Source of the DNA: Paragonimus skrjabini miyazakii
Lineage: Eukaryota; Platyhelminthes; Trematoda; Plagiorchiida; Troglotrematidae
DNA: 64,000 nt
Direction of reading: 5' to 3'
Assembly: GCA_014338405.1 (NCBI GenBank)
Contig: JTDE01002294.1
Location: 3,502 to 67,501, forward strand
Within the stretch, counting starts at the first letter, position 1. The number at the start of each line of letters is the position of its first letter. The notes beneath the pieces are model-generated. The model was not told the origin of the DNA, ran no database searches, and saw only the letters and a list, made by a program, of their open reading frames with translations. Below, piece by piece: positions 51,166 through 62,799 of this stretch. A program made the translations under genes and the position numbers.

Positions 51166-52339
51166 CAGGCAATCGGTTTTCCCAATCTGCATACCCAGAA
51201 ATCCAATATAAAACCCAAAATTATCAGCTAAACTAAACGCGACCAACTTCATGCCCACTGAAAAACGATAACAAACCGCAAAAATAAAGATAGTTGGAGA
51301 CTAGTAACAGAAAAATCGAACAAAAGACAAGGTGTTTCGAATTGTCATTTTTTGTAACTTGAACCAGTGAGCCACAGTTCGGTTCGGTTCATATTAGGTT
51401 GTTAAATAAAAATTATAATCGGCTTTCTTTTATATCCCATTATTGAACGTTAGGCTAAGACACCAACAGTACAAAGAGCCAGAAAAAGTGGTAAACGAAA
51501 CTCTGAAAATGTGTGAGTTACCGAGAATAATGATCATGGAATGTACGCGAGTGTCAGGGGCCACCACAAAGTCAGCCATAGTCGAACCCCGATAATAACG
51601 GCACTACTCGGTATCAGACGAGATCACGTTAAGAAAGAGGCATGCAAAATCCAACAAACATCTTATAAGGTGTAGCCATAAATTTAATAGACGCCGAAAA
51701 TGTGCACTGCAGGTTGTAATACATAAGGTATACATTTATATAAACTGTGTTATATATGCTAATTAAATGAAAAATAAGTCCAAGTTCGTTTGCAGTTGAG
51801 TGCTGTTCTTGACAGTACACTTCTTCGTTACCATTTGTTTGTGCCGATCGAACAGCGCGCTTGGTCCAACACTTTTCATTAAAGACAACTCGGAGTAAAT
51901 GTGCTACCACAAACGTTACTATACATAACAGGTACTTCCGTTACATTTACGATACAGATTTCATTACATTCATTGATCAACCATCTCGAAAATAATAGTA
52001 AATAAATGCTAGTAATAATAATAATAAAGTCGTTGAAACCGCCCGTTTTGTGTCTTAAATTCATTCACCCGCAACGCTATAGCATCTTCCTTTGCAATAA
52101 GTAAATCCTAGGTAGAAATGCTTCAGTCAAATACATGTAAACCACCACCAGACGACGTTGTCAAAAAGAGAGCTCATGGCAACAGCTTGAATACACATTT
52201 GAGAAGTACTCTTTACAATATCGAGGGTTTATTTCTTATGCAAACTAAACTGCCGGCAACATGCGTCGTAAACCTGCTGATTGCTCGTGACTTCCGGACA
52301 AAGGTGCCGACTTAGGTTTGGTCAATAATATGATTTATA

Positions 52340-52915
52340 TTAGTTTTTCAAACGTCTCTGACAGCCTTGATCACTCAACCTTGTCACGGAAACGCCGTAA
52401 TTATGGCCTCTATGAACACTGTGTCATGTGGATTAGGATTATCCAACTGGGCAGAGATTTAGCCTTAAGATGAATGGAAAGTTATCTGACTAGTTCCCTA
52501 CCAACAACGGTGTTCATCAAGGAACCCCCCTGGGATTCCGTTGTCCATTCATTTTGTCCTTAAACTATCCAGCGTCTCTGAATCATCAATGTTGCTTGAC
52601 GTTGAGGACTTATCTCAGGTGTAAGAATCTCCTACATTTCGTAAGTTATCCGGACTGCTTGGTGGTGCTTCTAAGCAAGTTAGTTTGCATGCATGCTTTT
52701 GAAGAGGGCCGGCTTAATAGATTCAAATGAACCGCAAAACGATGAAGCAGAAAGCGGCGTTGTTAGAGAGAGACGCAATTATTTAGGCTTTAGCATAACA
52801 CTCAACTCCTCTTGTCAACGCACTGCACAATCACGCGGGCCCCATTTTTTAACATGGAATTTATCTCGAGTGATTCAAACCTGTGAAAAATGCTTTTGTA
52901 ACATGTCTCCATAGC
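52340..52915 (+). mobile_element. Jockey/CR1-like reverse transcriptase fragment
   Basis: The plus strand holds a decayed RT palm. SDSLDHSTLSRKRRNYGLYE corresponds to the 'AFDxxxHxxLxxKLxxYG' motif A region. After a frame change, KMNGKLSD, a stop, and FPTNNGVHQGTPLGFRCPF follow, which match the 'VNGxxS...SGVPQGSxLGPLLF' motif B. NYPASLNHQ comes next, then ERRNYLGFSITLNSS (52.77-52.82 kb), matching the 'ERDLGVxxTxxLK' region. The YADD box is not visible, so it is lost or mutated. It lies antisense to the CPEB gene. Confidence 0.82.
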
Positions 52916-52929
52916 TTTTTCAATTCCAC

Positions 52930-55450
52930 ATTTGAAAGAACACGATTACAGCATTAAAAGTAGACAACTAGGCTCCTCTTCTACAGACCATAACCGACTG
53001 CACATGTGTCCGAACCCAAACTGAAAGAAGAACGTCACGTCAGATTGGCAAATGTCAAGCAGAACCTCTGATTCTTATGAGATACCTCCCAGCAATGCAG
53101 AAATGAGGAGAAACAGTGTTACCCAATAAAAAAGAAGAGACGCTCTTATTCAAGAAACGTCTTGATGTTAGGTACATTTTTGTAGCGTACACTTTCTAAG
53201 GAGAGAAACCACTGAGACATTTACAAGACTTACAATGGATTTAGTCTCCCAAAGAAGAAACAGCATGGCGGTCTCGTCAGACTAAGCCTAGGATGCTTAC
53301 ATACTGACTGCAGACTGTATATGGAACTATTCGTGAACAACCATCATGCATTATTCTCGTAAGTTAAAATCCGATCTACACCCGATGAGAGAACCTATAC
53401 TACAGTCTGTTTAGCTGACCAGAAAAATGAGCACCAGCCAACTTAGGTTTCTTTCTTGAACCAAGTGGACAGTACATTGGTCATAATGACGCCGGTGTGG
53501 GCTTGTGCGAGGGCAATCGTTGTTAGAATACACCTTAACCACTGGCCAGCAAACGATAACTGGGACGCGTGAGCGGCGCTTTTCAGTGATGACCTCTGAT
53601 GGACGTTAACGAACTGTACAAAACTCCGCTAAAGAGTTTACCATAACTTTTTCGTTTATGGCATCTACATTCCATTAAGATATCAACAAACGCCTCAATA
53701 ATAGATTAGCATTAATCGTGAGGACACTTATTTTCACGGTACTTACAAACCATAACTGTCCTACTCAGGGTGTGACATATCGACCGGGTCCCATGAGACT
53801 GGAATTTCATCCTCTTAGGAAGAAACACTTCCACTGAAAAAAGACTGTTGCCCTTCATGGAAGCTGCTTCTTGATGGGGAAGAACTTACTGCACTATAGT
53901 TGAGTTGAACAGGTACCTTAACGCAAAAACAATAAACACGCAAACTACCACCACATATCAGCCGTCACGGTAGACCAGCCACCGGAAACAAACTGAAGAA
54001 GGTAACATGAACAAGCCCGTCGAGTGTATGTGGTAATAGTGACCAAAACATAGCCGGGGATCAGATGTATCAACTAATCGCTCCTCTTGACAGTCTACGA
54101 TAGTGAGCTATTTAGGACCTACGAGTTAAACAGCCATTCAATTCCAGTTCAAGGTGACACGTGGTGAGGTTGCACAATAAGTAAGTTAAGAGAACCAAAG
54201 GAAAGACGTTAAATGACGAGCGCAAGTGAATTTCGGTGACGGAAGAAAACGAACATGTTGGTAGGAACCATCTTAGAAACCACGAGGGTACTAACGGCGA
54301 ACGCCATTAGTTCTGAATGTCGCATCACGACAGGTAACTGATGGTGACCACAAGGGTGCGTTCAAACGAGTGGACCGACCAGCAAGCTGAGAGTTAAGTA
54401 AACACAGGAGTGCATCGGAAAGTAAATGAACGTGATGTGAGCACCGTATTTCCATTTGTCAGCTCAAGTTAGGAACGATGAGGAACTATCCAACAAATTC
54501 AGCGCTAAAAGTGACACATGTCAAGGTTGTTCACTTTCTCGACATTTGTTCAGTTTTGTCACACACGAATTAATGGATGGCTGTCCACGTCAAGCATAAA
54601 CTGTCGGTGTAGATTTCCTACTTGTGTTTGACTATTATCAAGTTGCTCAGATAAGATTAGACATTGCCTCACTCTGTTAAGAGCTTTGGGACGTGATTTA
54701 CAGTATGAAATCGCAAAGCGCATCTGCAAGATGGCAATTAGTACATAGGTTTTATGTTGAACAGATAATTATGGAGATTGTGTACCAGTACTGGTAAGTA
54801 GGAAGTTAGATCACAAGCAGCAGAGGCATAAACATAGGCACTTGTCTTTACGCTAAGGCAAGTCGTCCCTTGAAAAATAAGGAAATGCTACGAAGCAGCA
54901 TTCATCCCCCATCGTTGGTACGAGTCCAATCAAAACTTAGATTTTCCGCAAACTGGGTCCACTTCGAAAAGGGCCGATTAAAAAGCCAACGTGAATACGA
55001 AAGTTACGATTAATTGAATCCCCTACTACTTAACAGTCATCACAATAATTTGCCTGAGAATTTAATAATGGATTGAGAAGTACACATTACGAGCAACTCG
55101 TAACAGTCAACGTTTCACCCACCCCAGGTGGCCTTTCTTAGAGGTGTTATCGTGACAAATGGTTGTCTTGATAAAAGGTTGTGTGCACAAAAAAGTCATG
55201 TCCCGATCCAGGAATGAACAACCTACAAGTGGCGATTCAAAAGCACACCTATAAATACTGAAATTGAGACAGATTTACGTAGTTGCTCAGTGACGAAATG
55301 GAAAAACGCACATGAAATGTTCTAATCACAGGTGAAACTAAACAATGAACTGATTGTTAGAAATGGGATGAACCAGAGAAGTCGATCGGACGATAATTCA
55401 AGTACTTAAACCAACAACGACACGGATGTGGAGGAGTAACCAACTGAAAC
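52930..55450. other. intron stretch with no recognised feature
   Basis: Stops are dense in all frames, so no frame of 60 codons or more occurs between 52.9 and 55.4 kb. I see no repeat or motif. Confidence 0.65.
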
Positions 55451-55459
55451 ATAACTAAC

Positions 55460-55578
55460 CGGCTTGTCCTTCATAGTTGGGGAAGATACGCACCAGTAAT
55501 ACTTCCCTTCGTCAACAATGCAAGCATTGATCAGACTCTGAACCGAACACTCATCTTGGAACAGTAGGAAACAATAGC
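55460..55578 (-). CDS. CPEB2-4-type exon: C-terminal half of RRM1
   Basis: This 119-nt exon completes RRM1. It starts after an acceptor TCGTTTTAG, finishes a Gly codon begun in the upstream exon, and runs through GYCFLLFQDE (RNP1-like) and CVSSPTMKDKP, where it stops exactly at a codon end before donor GTTAGT (55459-55454). Family members usually read GYAFLLFQ and LYLCVSSPTIKDKP here, so the Cys for Ala after GY and the Trp before CVSS are small departures. Forty residues join in frame with both neighbours. It is too short to stand out as an open frame and was found by matching family wording on the minus strand. Confidence 0.95.
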
Positions 55579-57263
55579 CTAAAACGATGCACAGAGAAGG
55601 TAAAACATTTCTAATTACCGCAGCGGTACTTTCAAAAACCGAGTGAACTCAGTAACACGTACACAAAAGTGTAGATACGCAACAAAAAATACGAATCAAG
55701 AGGCAGCCAACATGAAATGTGACGTTTACGATTGAGTTGCAAAGATATTACGTCAGGAATCATACAGTGTGTTACGGTTCGCCGTAATTCGACACCATCC
55801 AGCGTTCAACATGTCAAGTATAATAATATTTCAATTCTGGAAAGATTTCTTTTCAGTCAACACGTTTATATAAAAACCAATGTCGACTCAAGGAATAATA
55901 AACCTCATGTTACATTCGAATTCAGCGCGAAATACATGACAAATACAATGCTAGGGAGAAACCCAAATGACCCCATGAACAAGAATGCCAAAAAATAAAC
56001 GAGGATGAGTACAAATGTTCAGTGATTTTGACGGTCAATTGAAAAGACTAACTGTTCAGCGTTCTATTAACACACACAGCCGGAAAATCAGCAAAGCAAC
56101 ACCCAAGCTTTTGAACAAATTTGGTGCTAGTTGAGCACAGTAGGTCAATACAATATGGCAATTTTTCATTCTCACTGTGGATAGTGTTTTCAAGGTAAAG
56201 TGCAGTCAAACGTCGGCAATATCGTCACTTCTCTGTCCCATACAAACGACGTTATTAGATGAGTTACAGCAGATAAAAAGGTAATCACAAACTTCCAAGA
56301 ATGTTGCTTTAAATAGCGCAAATGCTAAAAATGCACACCAGATTGTAAACACCGTTTGCGTTATCCAAACCAAACGAAAAATGCGCCCAATGTGGTTTGC
56401 CTATGCATACCATGGTTGGCGGAATGGCTCTTTTACTTCCATGTGTAGTATCCAGGTTACCAGAGCCAGGTACATAAGCATGTAATTGCATGTACTAAAG
56501 TACTTTTAAAAGGCCATTTGTACAGGAATATCAGGCTAACTGTTTCGATAGTGTAATGACAAACAAATATTCATTGCCCTCTTTCAGTTCTTCCTGATCA
56601 ATTGCGCGATAGCAGAATTACAATCACTTGGTCACCTTTACCGGCAGACATTTTTGTCAATGTTCACGAACTATTCTGGTATTAGCAATGTCTGATTCGA
56701 GGTACACATACCTTTAATAGGTTAACTGGTGCTACACTCTTGCCATCTCCTTCACTGAATTGGTGTAACTAAGAAATCCGCAACGTGCAGAGCATTGCAT
56801 AACTACAACAGATTTGAGCATACACGCAAGATGCCTATGCAATTGGCATGAAATGTGATCGACGTGATCTTTGAAATCATCGCAAAAACATCAGAATGAA
56901 TGCGTGTGGCAAGTTATCTTAAGGGCATTGCAGCTGCGTCACTGATTACTGTTCGCACAGACCATTCTGTTAAATTGTCGTAAGCACTCACTAATTGCCA
57001 CCTATCTTAAATCCAGTGTTTTTCTGATAAAAATACAAGAGCTTACAGAACTGACTAAATAGTGACTACAAGCATATGTGCCCTCTCGAAGTTGCGTTTA
57101 CGTTTCTTTAGATTCACTTAAACTCCGTTCAACCTAATTTGAGTAACCCACTTCTTCGAAGACCATGTCATCAAAACAGATCGACTGATTCACCTGCATG
57201 GACTGTTGCAAACAAAATTTATAATGAGAATATTCGTGACATAATAAAAGCCGAGAAACTAAC
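55579..57263 (-). other. intron of the CPEB-type gene (about 1.7 kb)
   Basis: This is the shortest intron, inside RRM1. No mobile element or repeat was recognised. Minus-strand frames such as the one at 56309-56491 are short and unlike known domains. Confidence 0.85.
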
Positions 57264-57353
57264 CTTTAGGAGGAAAGTACGCCTTGCTTTCAGTTTTGTG
57301 AGGCCAATCAACAATGAGTGGCCCAAAGCGCCGAAAAGCTGTGGTAATTTCCT
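57264..57353 (-). CDS. CPEB2-4-type exon: middle of RRM1
   Basis: This 90-nt exon encodes 29 full codons of the first RNA-recognition motif, including the stretches FRRFGPLIVDWPHK and ESKAYFPPK, which match the CPEB2/3/4 family almost residue for residue. The acceptor reads TTTTACTTACAG, followed by AG that completes a codon begun in the previous exon (phase 1). The donor is GTTAGT at 57263-57258, splitting a Gly codon after its first G, which matches the acceptor phase of the next exon. The plus strand of this stretch holds an open frame of 74 codons that is only a shadow. The preceding exon, which should carry the VFVGGLPP-like RNP2 motif, was not found in the window. Confidence 0.95.
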
Positions 57354-57359
57354 CTGTAA

Positions 57360-58860
57360 GTAAAACACAACACAGGAACGTAAAAAAAAAACACGGCACA
57401 CAACCGATAACCTGATCACGTAGCGAAAGCAGAGTAAACGAAAGTCATCCGTTTGAGGTAGTTAAGTGGAAATGACGTTGAAAATCGAGCTTCCAATCGT
57501 GGGTTTCAAATACCCGAACTGGAAAAGCTCCCGTTTAAGAGCAGATAACCGCAGTTGTATCCAGACGATCATAAACATAAAATCGCAGCCTGATGTATAG
57601 GACTGGTCACGTAACATACAAACTGGGTAATGTTGACGAAACAGAAAGGAAGCCTGATAAAATAATCCGTTTAAAATGGAAAACAATTTGCATCTACGGT
57701 GTCTCTCGTACTTAAACAAGTTTTCGAATACTGTTTACACAACGCTGCCCAGAAAACGCAGATCTGAAACAGTTCAACTGTGATGACTCAAACAGATTAA
57801 ATACGAAGACAATGGGACAACAGCAGGCGAATACGACTCTCACATGGGAGTAAAACTTCAGATCAGACCGGAATACACACATTACTTGGAAACGTTCACA
57901 AGCGTAAGGCGCTATTCTGACGTTTCCTTTTAACTAATGATTTCAATTGAATGAGATCGTCACCGACAGCTGTGGATAGTATTCTGATTGAAACGTAAAA
58001 GTCTACATGCATTCTCAATGCAGTTTTTGGAGTCATGCAAGAGTCTCTAGAATAACTGTAGTAAGTAGCTTGCGTGTGACCACTTCAGGCGATTACGTTT
58101 CAGATACACAGAGAAATTTGCCGTTCAGCCATATGTCCGGGTAATTAACTCAGTGCTATCTAATCACGTGGCAGAAAATGAAAAGTTGTGAACAATGCAA
58201 TGGACAATTGAAATTATAAGTATTTTAGGGAAAGTCGGCCCAACTTCGCAGTTAGCCTAGGAATAAGATCAAATTTTAATGGAGACTGTCCTCAGTAAGG
58301 AATAGCGAAAGAAGAGTACGACCAAATGCAAGCACACGTCTGTTCGAATCGAGCTGAAGACGTATGAAAACATACAAAAACGTCTAAATTAAGAAATGTG
58401 AAACACAAACCTTACCGGCTTATTAGAGAAAACCAAACATCTAAGTTATCTTATTGGTGGTTGAGAGGCGAGTGTAGACCACTCGAAACCATGGAAACCG
58501 CACTCAGAATAAACTAGTTTGTAAAAAACTTACTTATCCCGATAGCAACTGATTCAAAGGTTTTTTAAATCCGCCGCCTGATTAGCATGGGTTGATTGAC
58601 TGAAACCATATAGACAGCATGAAATATTTTCGATAGATCGACCTGATGATTACTAATGACGAGATGTGACACGGCTGATTGAATCTGTGACACTCACTTC
58701 GATCCCAGTTGGATGCTGTTCTTTAACCAATTTAGACAACCGTCCGGTTGTTCGCTCTACTAAGCAACAACAGTAATAGAAGGCAGATACAAGAACTGAC
58801 TGATTGTGAACAGATGACTTATCTCAGAGATCCACTTTGAGCACATGCCTAGAAGCGAAC
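57360..58860. other. no feature recognised upstream of the RRM1 exon
   Basis: The preceding CPEB exon was sought here by its expected VFVGGLPP wording on the minus strand and not found. No mobile-element motif was seen either. Confidence 0.55.
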
Positions 58861-59119
58861 TAGCTACCCAGTGGCACAGTTAGAAACATTTGTTTTAATG
58901 GCTCGTGTGAATACCAGCACGCTTGTACACTGGCTGTCTTCCCTCAATGGTTTCTTTATGACACTAGGAATGGATTCCCAAGCTGGTCAGGTGACTACAT
59001 TGAGCGGTTGTCCGAGTGGTCACCTCCTTGTAGAGTATTACGAAAAAAAGGGATATCATTCCTAAGTATATTTTCGGAGCAGGTTTTTCTGATGCACAAC
59101 ATCAGGTGACGGGCCTGGT

Positions 59120-59560
59120 CCTCGGTTTGATTGAGAAAGATAAAACTGTGAAGATAGGCATATTCGTTTGTTTCGTTTTATTGCGAGAAGTGCCCTCATC
59201 AGAGGTTTACCAGATCGTCGCATATTTTATATCATGGAGGTGGAGCACTAATTCGCCTTCAGCTCAACAGCAGACTGGATGGAAAGGTGCGTTTGGTTGA
59301 AAACTTCAAGGACAGTGTTAAATTCATATCGACTGAGTGGACAACAAAAATATCATCTACATGTCGACGATAAAGATAGAATGATTGAAGTCCTGTACAC
59401 AAATGTTTATTTTATAATATTCTCCTGAAAATATCATTTATGCTTTGGCCAAAGGGCGAACCCACTGTCATGACGTTAATGTGTCCATAAAAATCTCTAG
59501 TAAATTTGAATTGTAGGTTAGATGTGTAACGCAAAAGTGTTGACGATTTCAGTTGGAGGT
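59120..59560 (-). mobile_element. Penelope-like element RT fragment (motifs B and C)
   Basis: On the minus strand, NLQFKFTRDFYGHINVMTVG followed by SPFGQSINDIF (59.52-59.43 kb) matches the Penelope-like 'NVxFxFxGxxYxQIDGVAMGSPLGPxLADIF' region. About 20 codons on, YRRHVDDIFVVHS (59.37-59.33 kb) gives the palm motif C with the catalytic Asp pair in VDD. Further downstream, VELKANS and LAIKRNKRICLSSQF fit the following region with frameshifts. The endonuclease end is not visible. The piece retains better catalytic wording than the copy at 22.7-24.2 kb and belongs to another insertion. Confidence 0.8.
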
Positions 59561-59699
59561 CACATTTGTGTCAGACAGAACGATATAAATAAAGATAATA
59601 ATCAGTTCAAGCAACGGAAGATCCACTAATAATCAACAGACAGTAAGTAAGAATATAAGGTAGTTTGTAGGTTCCAGACCTCGTAGGATGACAACAAAC

Positions 59700-61810
59700 T
59701 TGATGCTATCGCGACGACCGTAAAGACACAAGATATGACAAACTGGTTCAAGTTGAGCAATCAAACATCACGTAGTCGTGTGATGAAGGCAAAATGCACA
59801 TGGCTAGGATCAGTGTATGTGGTTAATCCGAAAGATATGAAAGACCTGAAAGATCGTACGAACGAATGGGGCAGGTCGGCTGGATTGTAATGAAACCAAC
59901 TTCCGTTGTGATTTCCCCATTATTGTCCCCTTTACGATTTCGGTAGTCTGGCATTCATCAACACAGTCTTTTCGTTTCCGTACTTCAAAAATAAGAACTT
60001 AGTTTCATGCAAAAATTATGTGAATTTTCAAATTGCACACTATCCAAACATGATCTCCGATAGGCCTTAAAGCCAGCCAACTTTGAAAGGAGGCATCAGA
60101 CTCGAGTTTTGCTCTTCTTAAAGCTCATAATTCAGTTGACCTCACTGGTAAGTTAAAACAGACAAGTTTTTGGAACTAATTTATGCCTGCCATATAATTA
60201 TGAGAAAAAAGCGATGTTCACGAGAAATCCCAAAATACCCCAACCAAATAGACTGTTAATCAAAAACTGCGCTTACTCCAGACGGGTAACCAACATATTC
60301 TCGGTCTGCTGTTGGCATAGGTGGTCTAACTTTCAGTCACCGCATTCACCCTTCGAGATATGTTCATTACTTACCTCTTTTTTGAGTTTCGTGAAAGATC
60401 GTTCCATATTTTCTTCATGGCGATAGTTGGATCGTATAGTAAATCAAGTGACTGGTAACCATCCCTTTCCAGTCTCAATTGATCTCACGTTGAGACCTTG
60501 CAACCGTCGTAATCATAAAAGTACTCGCTCTGTGTAGTGCGCATGAGGGTCGCAAACTACCTGAGCTCAGTGTACCGATGCGTTAACGTCCTGGGAGACA
60601 GATTCATGCGTTGCCGGTATAACGCGTTCAATGAAAAATCTGAGCAATAGCTGACCCTACGATCCGCAACAACCAATGCACACTTGCGACTCTACCAAAG
60701 TGCACTCCAAACGTGTACTGACCGGCCAATATGTTAGATCGTGCTGTTACCATGAGTCCACTTCCAAGCAGCTCACACTCTCATTGCTAAACACATGGTC
60801 TGTTAGCACGACTCAGGATTGAAAACTTCAGTTCATCAGCCAACATAAGTTTGCATCAACTAGCGCCTTGCCAAGCACTGCTCTTCACTGCCCATTCCAG
60901 GCGAGGTTAGATTAATAGGAGAAAATAAAAGGGCTGGTTTGTGTGCAACCTGTAACCATTGATTCTGCGATGACTGTGACAACAGAACGAGGATAATCAC
61001 ATATCTTCCTTAACATAGTCGCCCAACTTGACTGATGACGATAAAATGCGCCCGACAACTGCCTGATGTCAGGAGGATTTACTTTGACAGATCCGTCACT
61101 CTGAAGATATCCACTACAGATAAATCTTCGTATAACTTTCAAAACGTCAGCATACTGACCATTATTGATGTGCATAAATGAACACAAATACCAAAAACGT
61201 ATTTTTATGCTTATTATCGTTTAAGAGTTCGTCAAATTATTTTCCTATCGAAACCATCAAGCGGGCTTTTAAATGACGATGTGAAAAGTATTGTACAGGA
61301 TCTTGGATTAGGTGGCGAACCCACTGCTTCCACAGATCGTTCATGTGATCCCCATGACGAACCTAGACAAGCAGTGAACATGGCAGGGAAACGAGCCATA
61401 AGGTCAAACAATGCTACACCCGCCTGCAATCTATCAAAGTATCAATGGATACATTCATGACAAAATAAACTGATTCCTGTACGCATGTCTAAAATAGGAC
61501 TAGAAAATGTAATAGTGACAACAAAGTGGAGGGAATCGAAGAAACTAATCGGACTAGATAATGTCCTAGCCAGTGGCTAATGGTTTCGGCATTAACGCTC
61601 CTTTAGATAGTAATGAGCATAAGCTTATAATATTTGAACCAATTACTGGCGTGCAGATATCCTCCTCCACAGATACTTCCAGAAAAGATTCGCACAAACT
61701 GATTGCGAAAAACTTCACAAGTATGGTTGACTAAGTGTTACAACATGCCTATCAATAGATGGCTCAACGCAGATGTCATTAAAACAGTTGCTGACAAATC
61801 AGTATCATCA
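59700..61810. other. no recognised feature; one unassigned frame of 91 codons
   Basis: A minus-strand frame at 60912-61187 has even composition (RFICSGYLQSDGSVKVNPPD) but no known relatives that I can name. A minus-strand frame at 61232-61429 likewise is unassigned. Neither has splice sites that join to the CPEB exons in phase. Confidence 0.45.
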
Positions 61811-61813
61811 TTT

Positions 61814-62770
61814 TCAGCTTTGAGCCGAAGCTGTGAGTACTATGGCTCGGACAGCAGTTGTTCTTGACAGTGGTTCACGAAGTTGCAGACTGATGTATGA
61901 GTACGGGTGTTTAACGAAGAAAAATAAGAGAAGGAAAGCAGATAAGTAAAACCATCGAGTTTCACGAAACAGAAGAGCCAACAAATTTGTGGATACAGCC
62001 TGATCACTGATTGTGGCACAATGCCATGTCAGGTAGTGTTTCCAACTAGCGGTGTGGATGGTTGTAAAATCCCCAACAAAGTAAACAGCAACTGCCAATT
62101 TTGTTCGGAGAGACGGTCAAGGCTTTCATAGTCCGTGACCACGTCACCGCATATTCAACACCAATAAGCTCACTATCTAGTAGAAGCTCCAATATGAGAT
62201 TCCCGGAACCCCCGAATGCTCCTCCCGAAATTTCATCCACCATAAATTTGAAGATAGAGAGGAAGATCGGACACTTCTGACGTGGAGGACAGTCGAAAGA
62301 GTTGTCAACAAATGCGTATTCTTCATTCAGAGCGGGTATATGACTTCAACAAATTGACACGGTTCACTGAAACTCCTCTGCGATGAAGAAAGCCTCAGAG
62401 AGTGTGCTGGGCAACCGATTCAAAAATATCCAGATCGTTGGCTGAGAAAAGTGGTGCCGATTCGCCAGGATCTGCCGCAAGGTGAAGATATGACAGATAC
62501 ACCCACAACCAGGCCAGAAACCCACCTGGTCCTGTCTGTGTTGCAGAACCCGCCGTATTATGAGACCAGTGAGCAGCTTGGATGCGACAAAGACAGGACT
62601 AACACCTCGGTGGTTGTCACATAATGCCCTCGTAACTTTTTCGAAAATGACTGATAAGTGCTAGTCGAGAGACATCTCTTTAGTCTCGTATATGGAACGG
62701 AGAGATGTGATCAGTTGGGATAACAATCTCTCCCCCACATTCATTGAAAACAGGTGGCGAAAGGAGGTCC
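61814..62770 (-). mobile_element. CR1-like (flatworm SR1-type) reverse transcriptase fragment
   Basis: The minus strand encodes the N-terminal half of an RT. MNVGERLLSQLITSLRSIYE (about 62.74 kb) is the conserved lead-in. NHRGVSPVFVASKLLTGLII and RRVLQHRQDQVGFWPGCGC (62.61-62.49 kb) follow, matching the 'NxRGVSLxxVxSKLxxxLxxRRL...QAGFRPGRGC' pattern. Then come HIFTLRQILANRHHFSQPT and IWIFLNR at the place of 'FLDLKxAFDS'. KFMVDEISGGAFGGSGN (62.24 kb) and ELIGVEYA (62.13 kb) mark motif B and the start of the 'YADD' motif, with the Asp pair lost. Several frameshifts lie between these parts. No endonuclease was seen upstream. Confidence 0.85.
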
Positions 62771-62799
62771 GAGTTTGGGACTTTATTACGTTTTAATAA

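Larger units (their letters stand above)
50409..55459 (-). other. intron of the CPEB-type gene (about 5.1 kb)
   Basis: The intron lies between the end of RRM1 and the linker exon. It carries a Jockey/CR1-like reverse transcriptase fragment in antisense at 52.3-52.9 kb and a small hairpin at 51.14 kb. I see nothing else nameable in it. Confidence 0.85.
16969..57353 (-). other. CPEB2-4/Orb2-type gene, 3' half (five coding exons, four introns)
   Basis: This span covers the part of a cytoplasmic polyadenylation element-binding protein gene that lies in the window. CPEB proteins bind U-rich elements in mRNA 3' UTRs and control poly(A) length and translation in the cytoplasm. Five exons encode about 240 residues: most of RRM1, a short linker, RRM2 and the C-terminal ZZ zinc domain. 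Introns are about 1.7, 5.1, 21.0 and 11.9 kb. All donors are GT and acceptors AG, and the phases (1, 0, 1, 0) join cleanly. The wording of the RRMs places it in the CPEB2/3/4 branch rather than CPEB1. The N-terminal region and the first RNP motif of RRM1 were searched for up to base 64000 and not found. Retroelements have landed in three of the introns, in both orientations. Confidence 0.93.

Noticed and set aside
57139..57363. Plus-strand frame of 74 codons
   Set aside because: It is the antisense shadow of the CPEB RRM1 exon at 57264-57353.
58871..59300. Two plus-strand frames of 64 codons
   Set aside because: The second lies opposite the Penelope-like RT fragment on the minus strand; the first has no family resemblance.
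62046..62098. VYFVGDF on the minus strand, considered as RNP2 of the missing CPEB RRM1 exon
   Set aside because: It belongs to the CR1-like RT fragment, lacks the GLPP continuation, and has no phase-1 donor at the right place.
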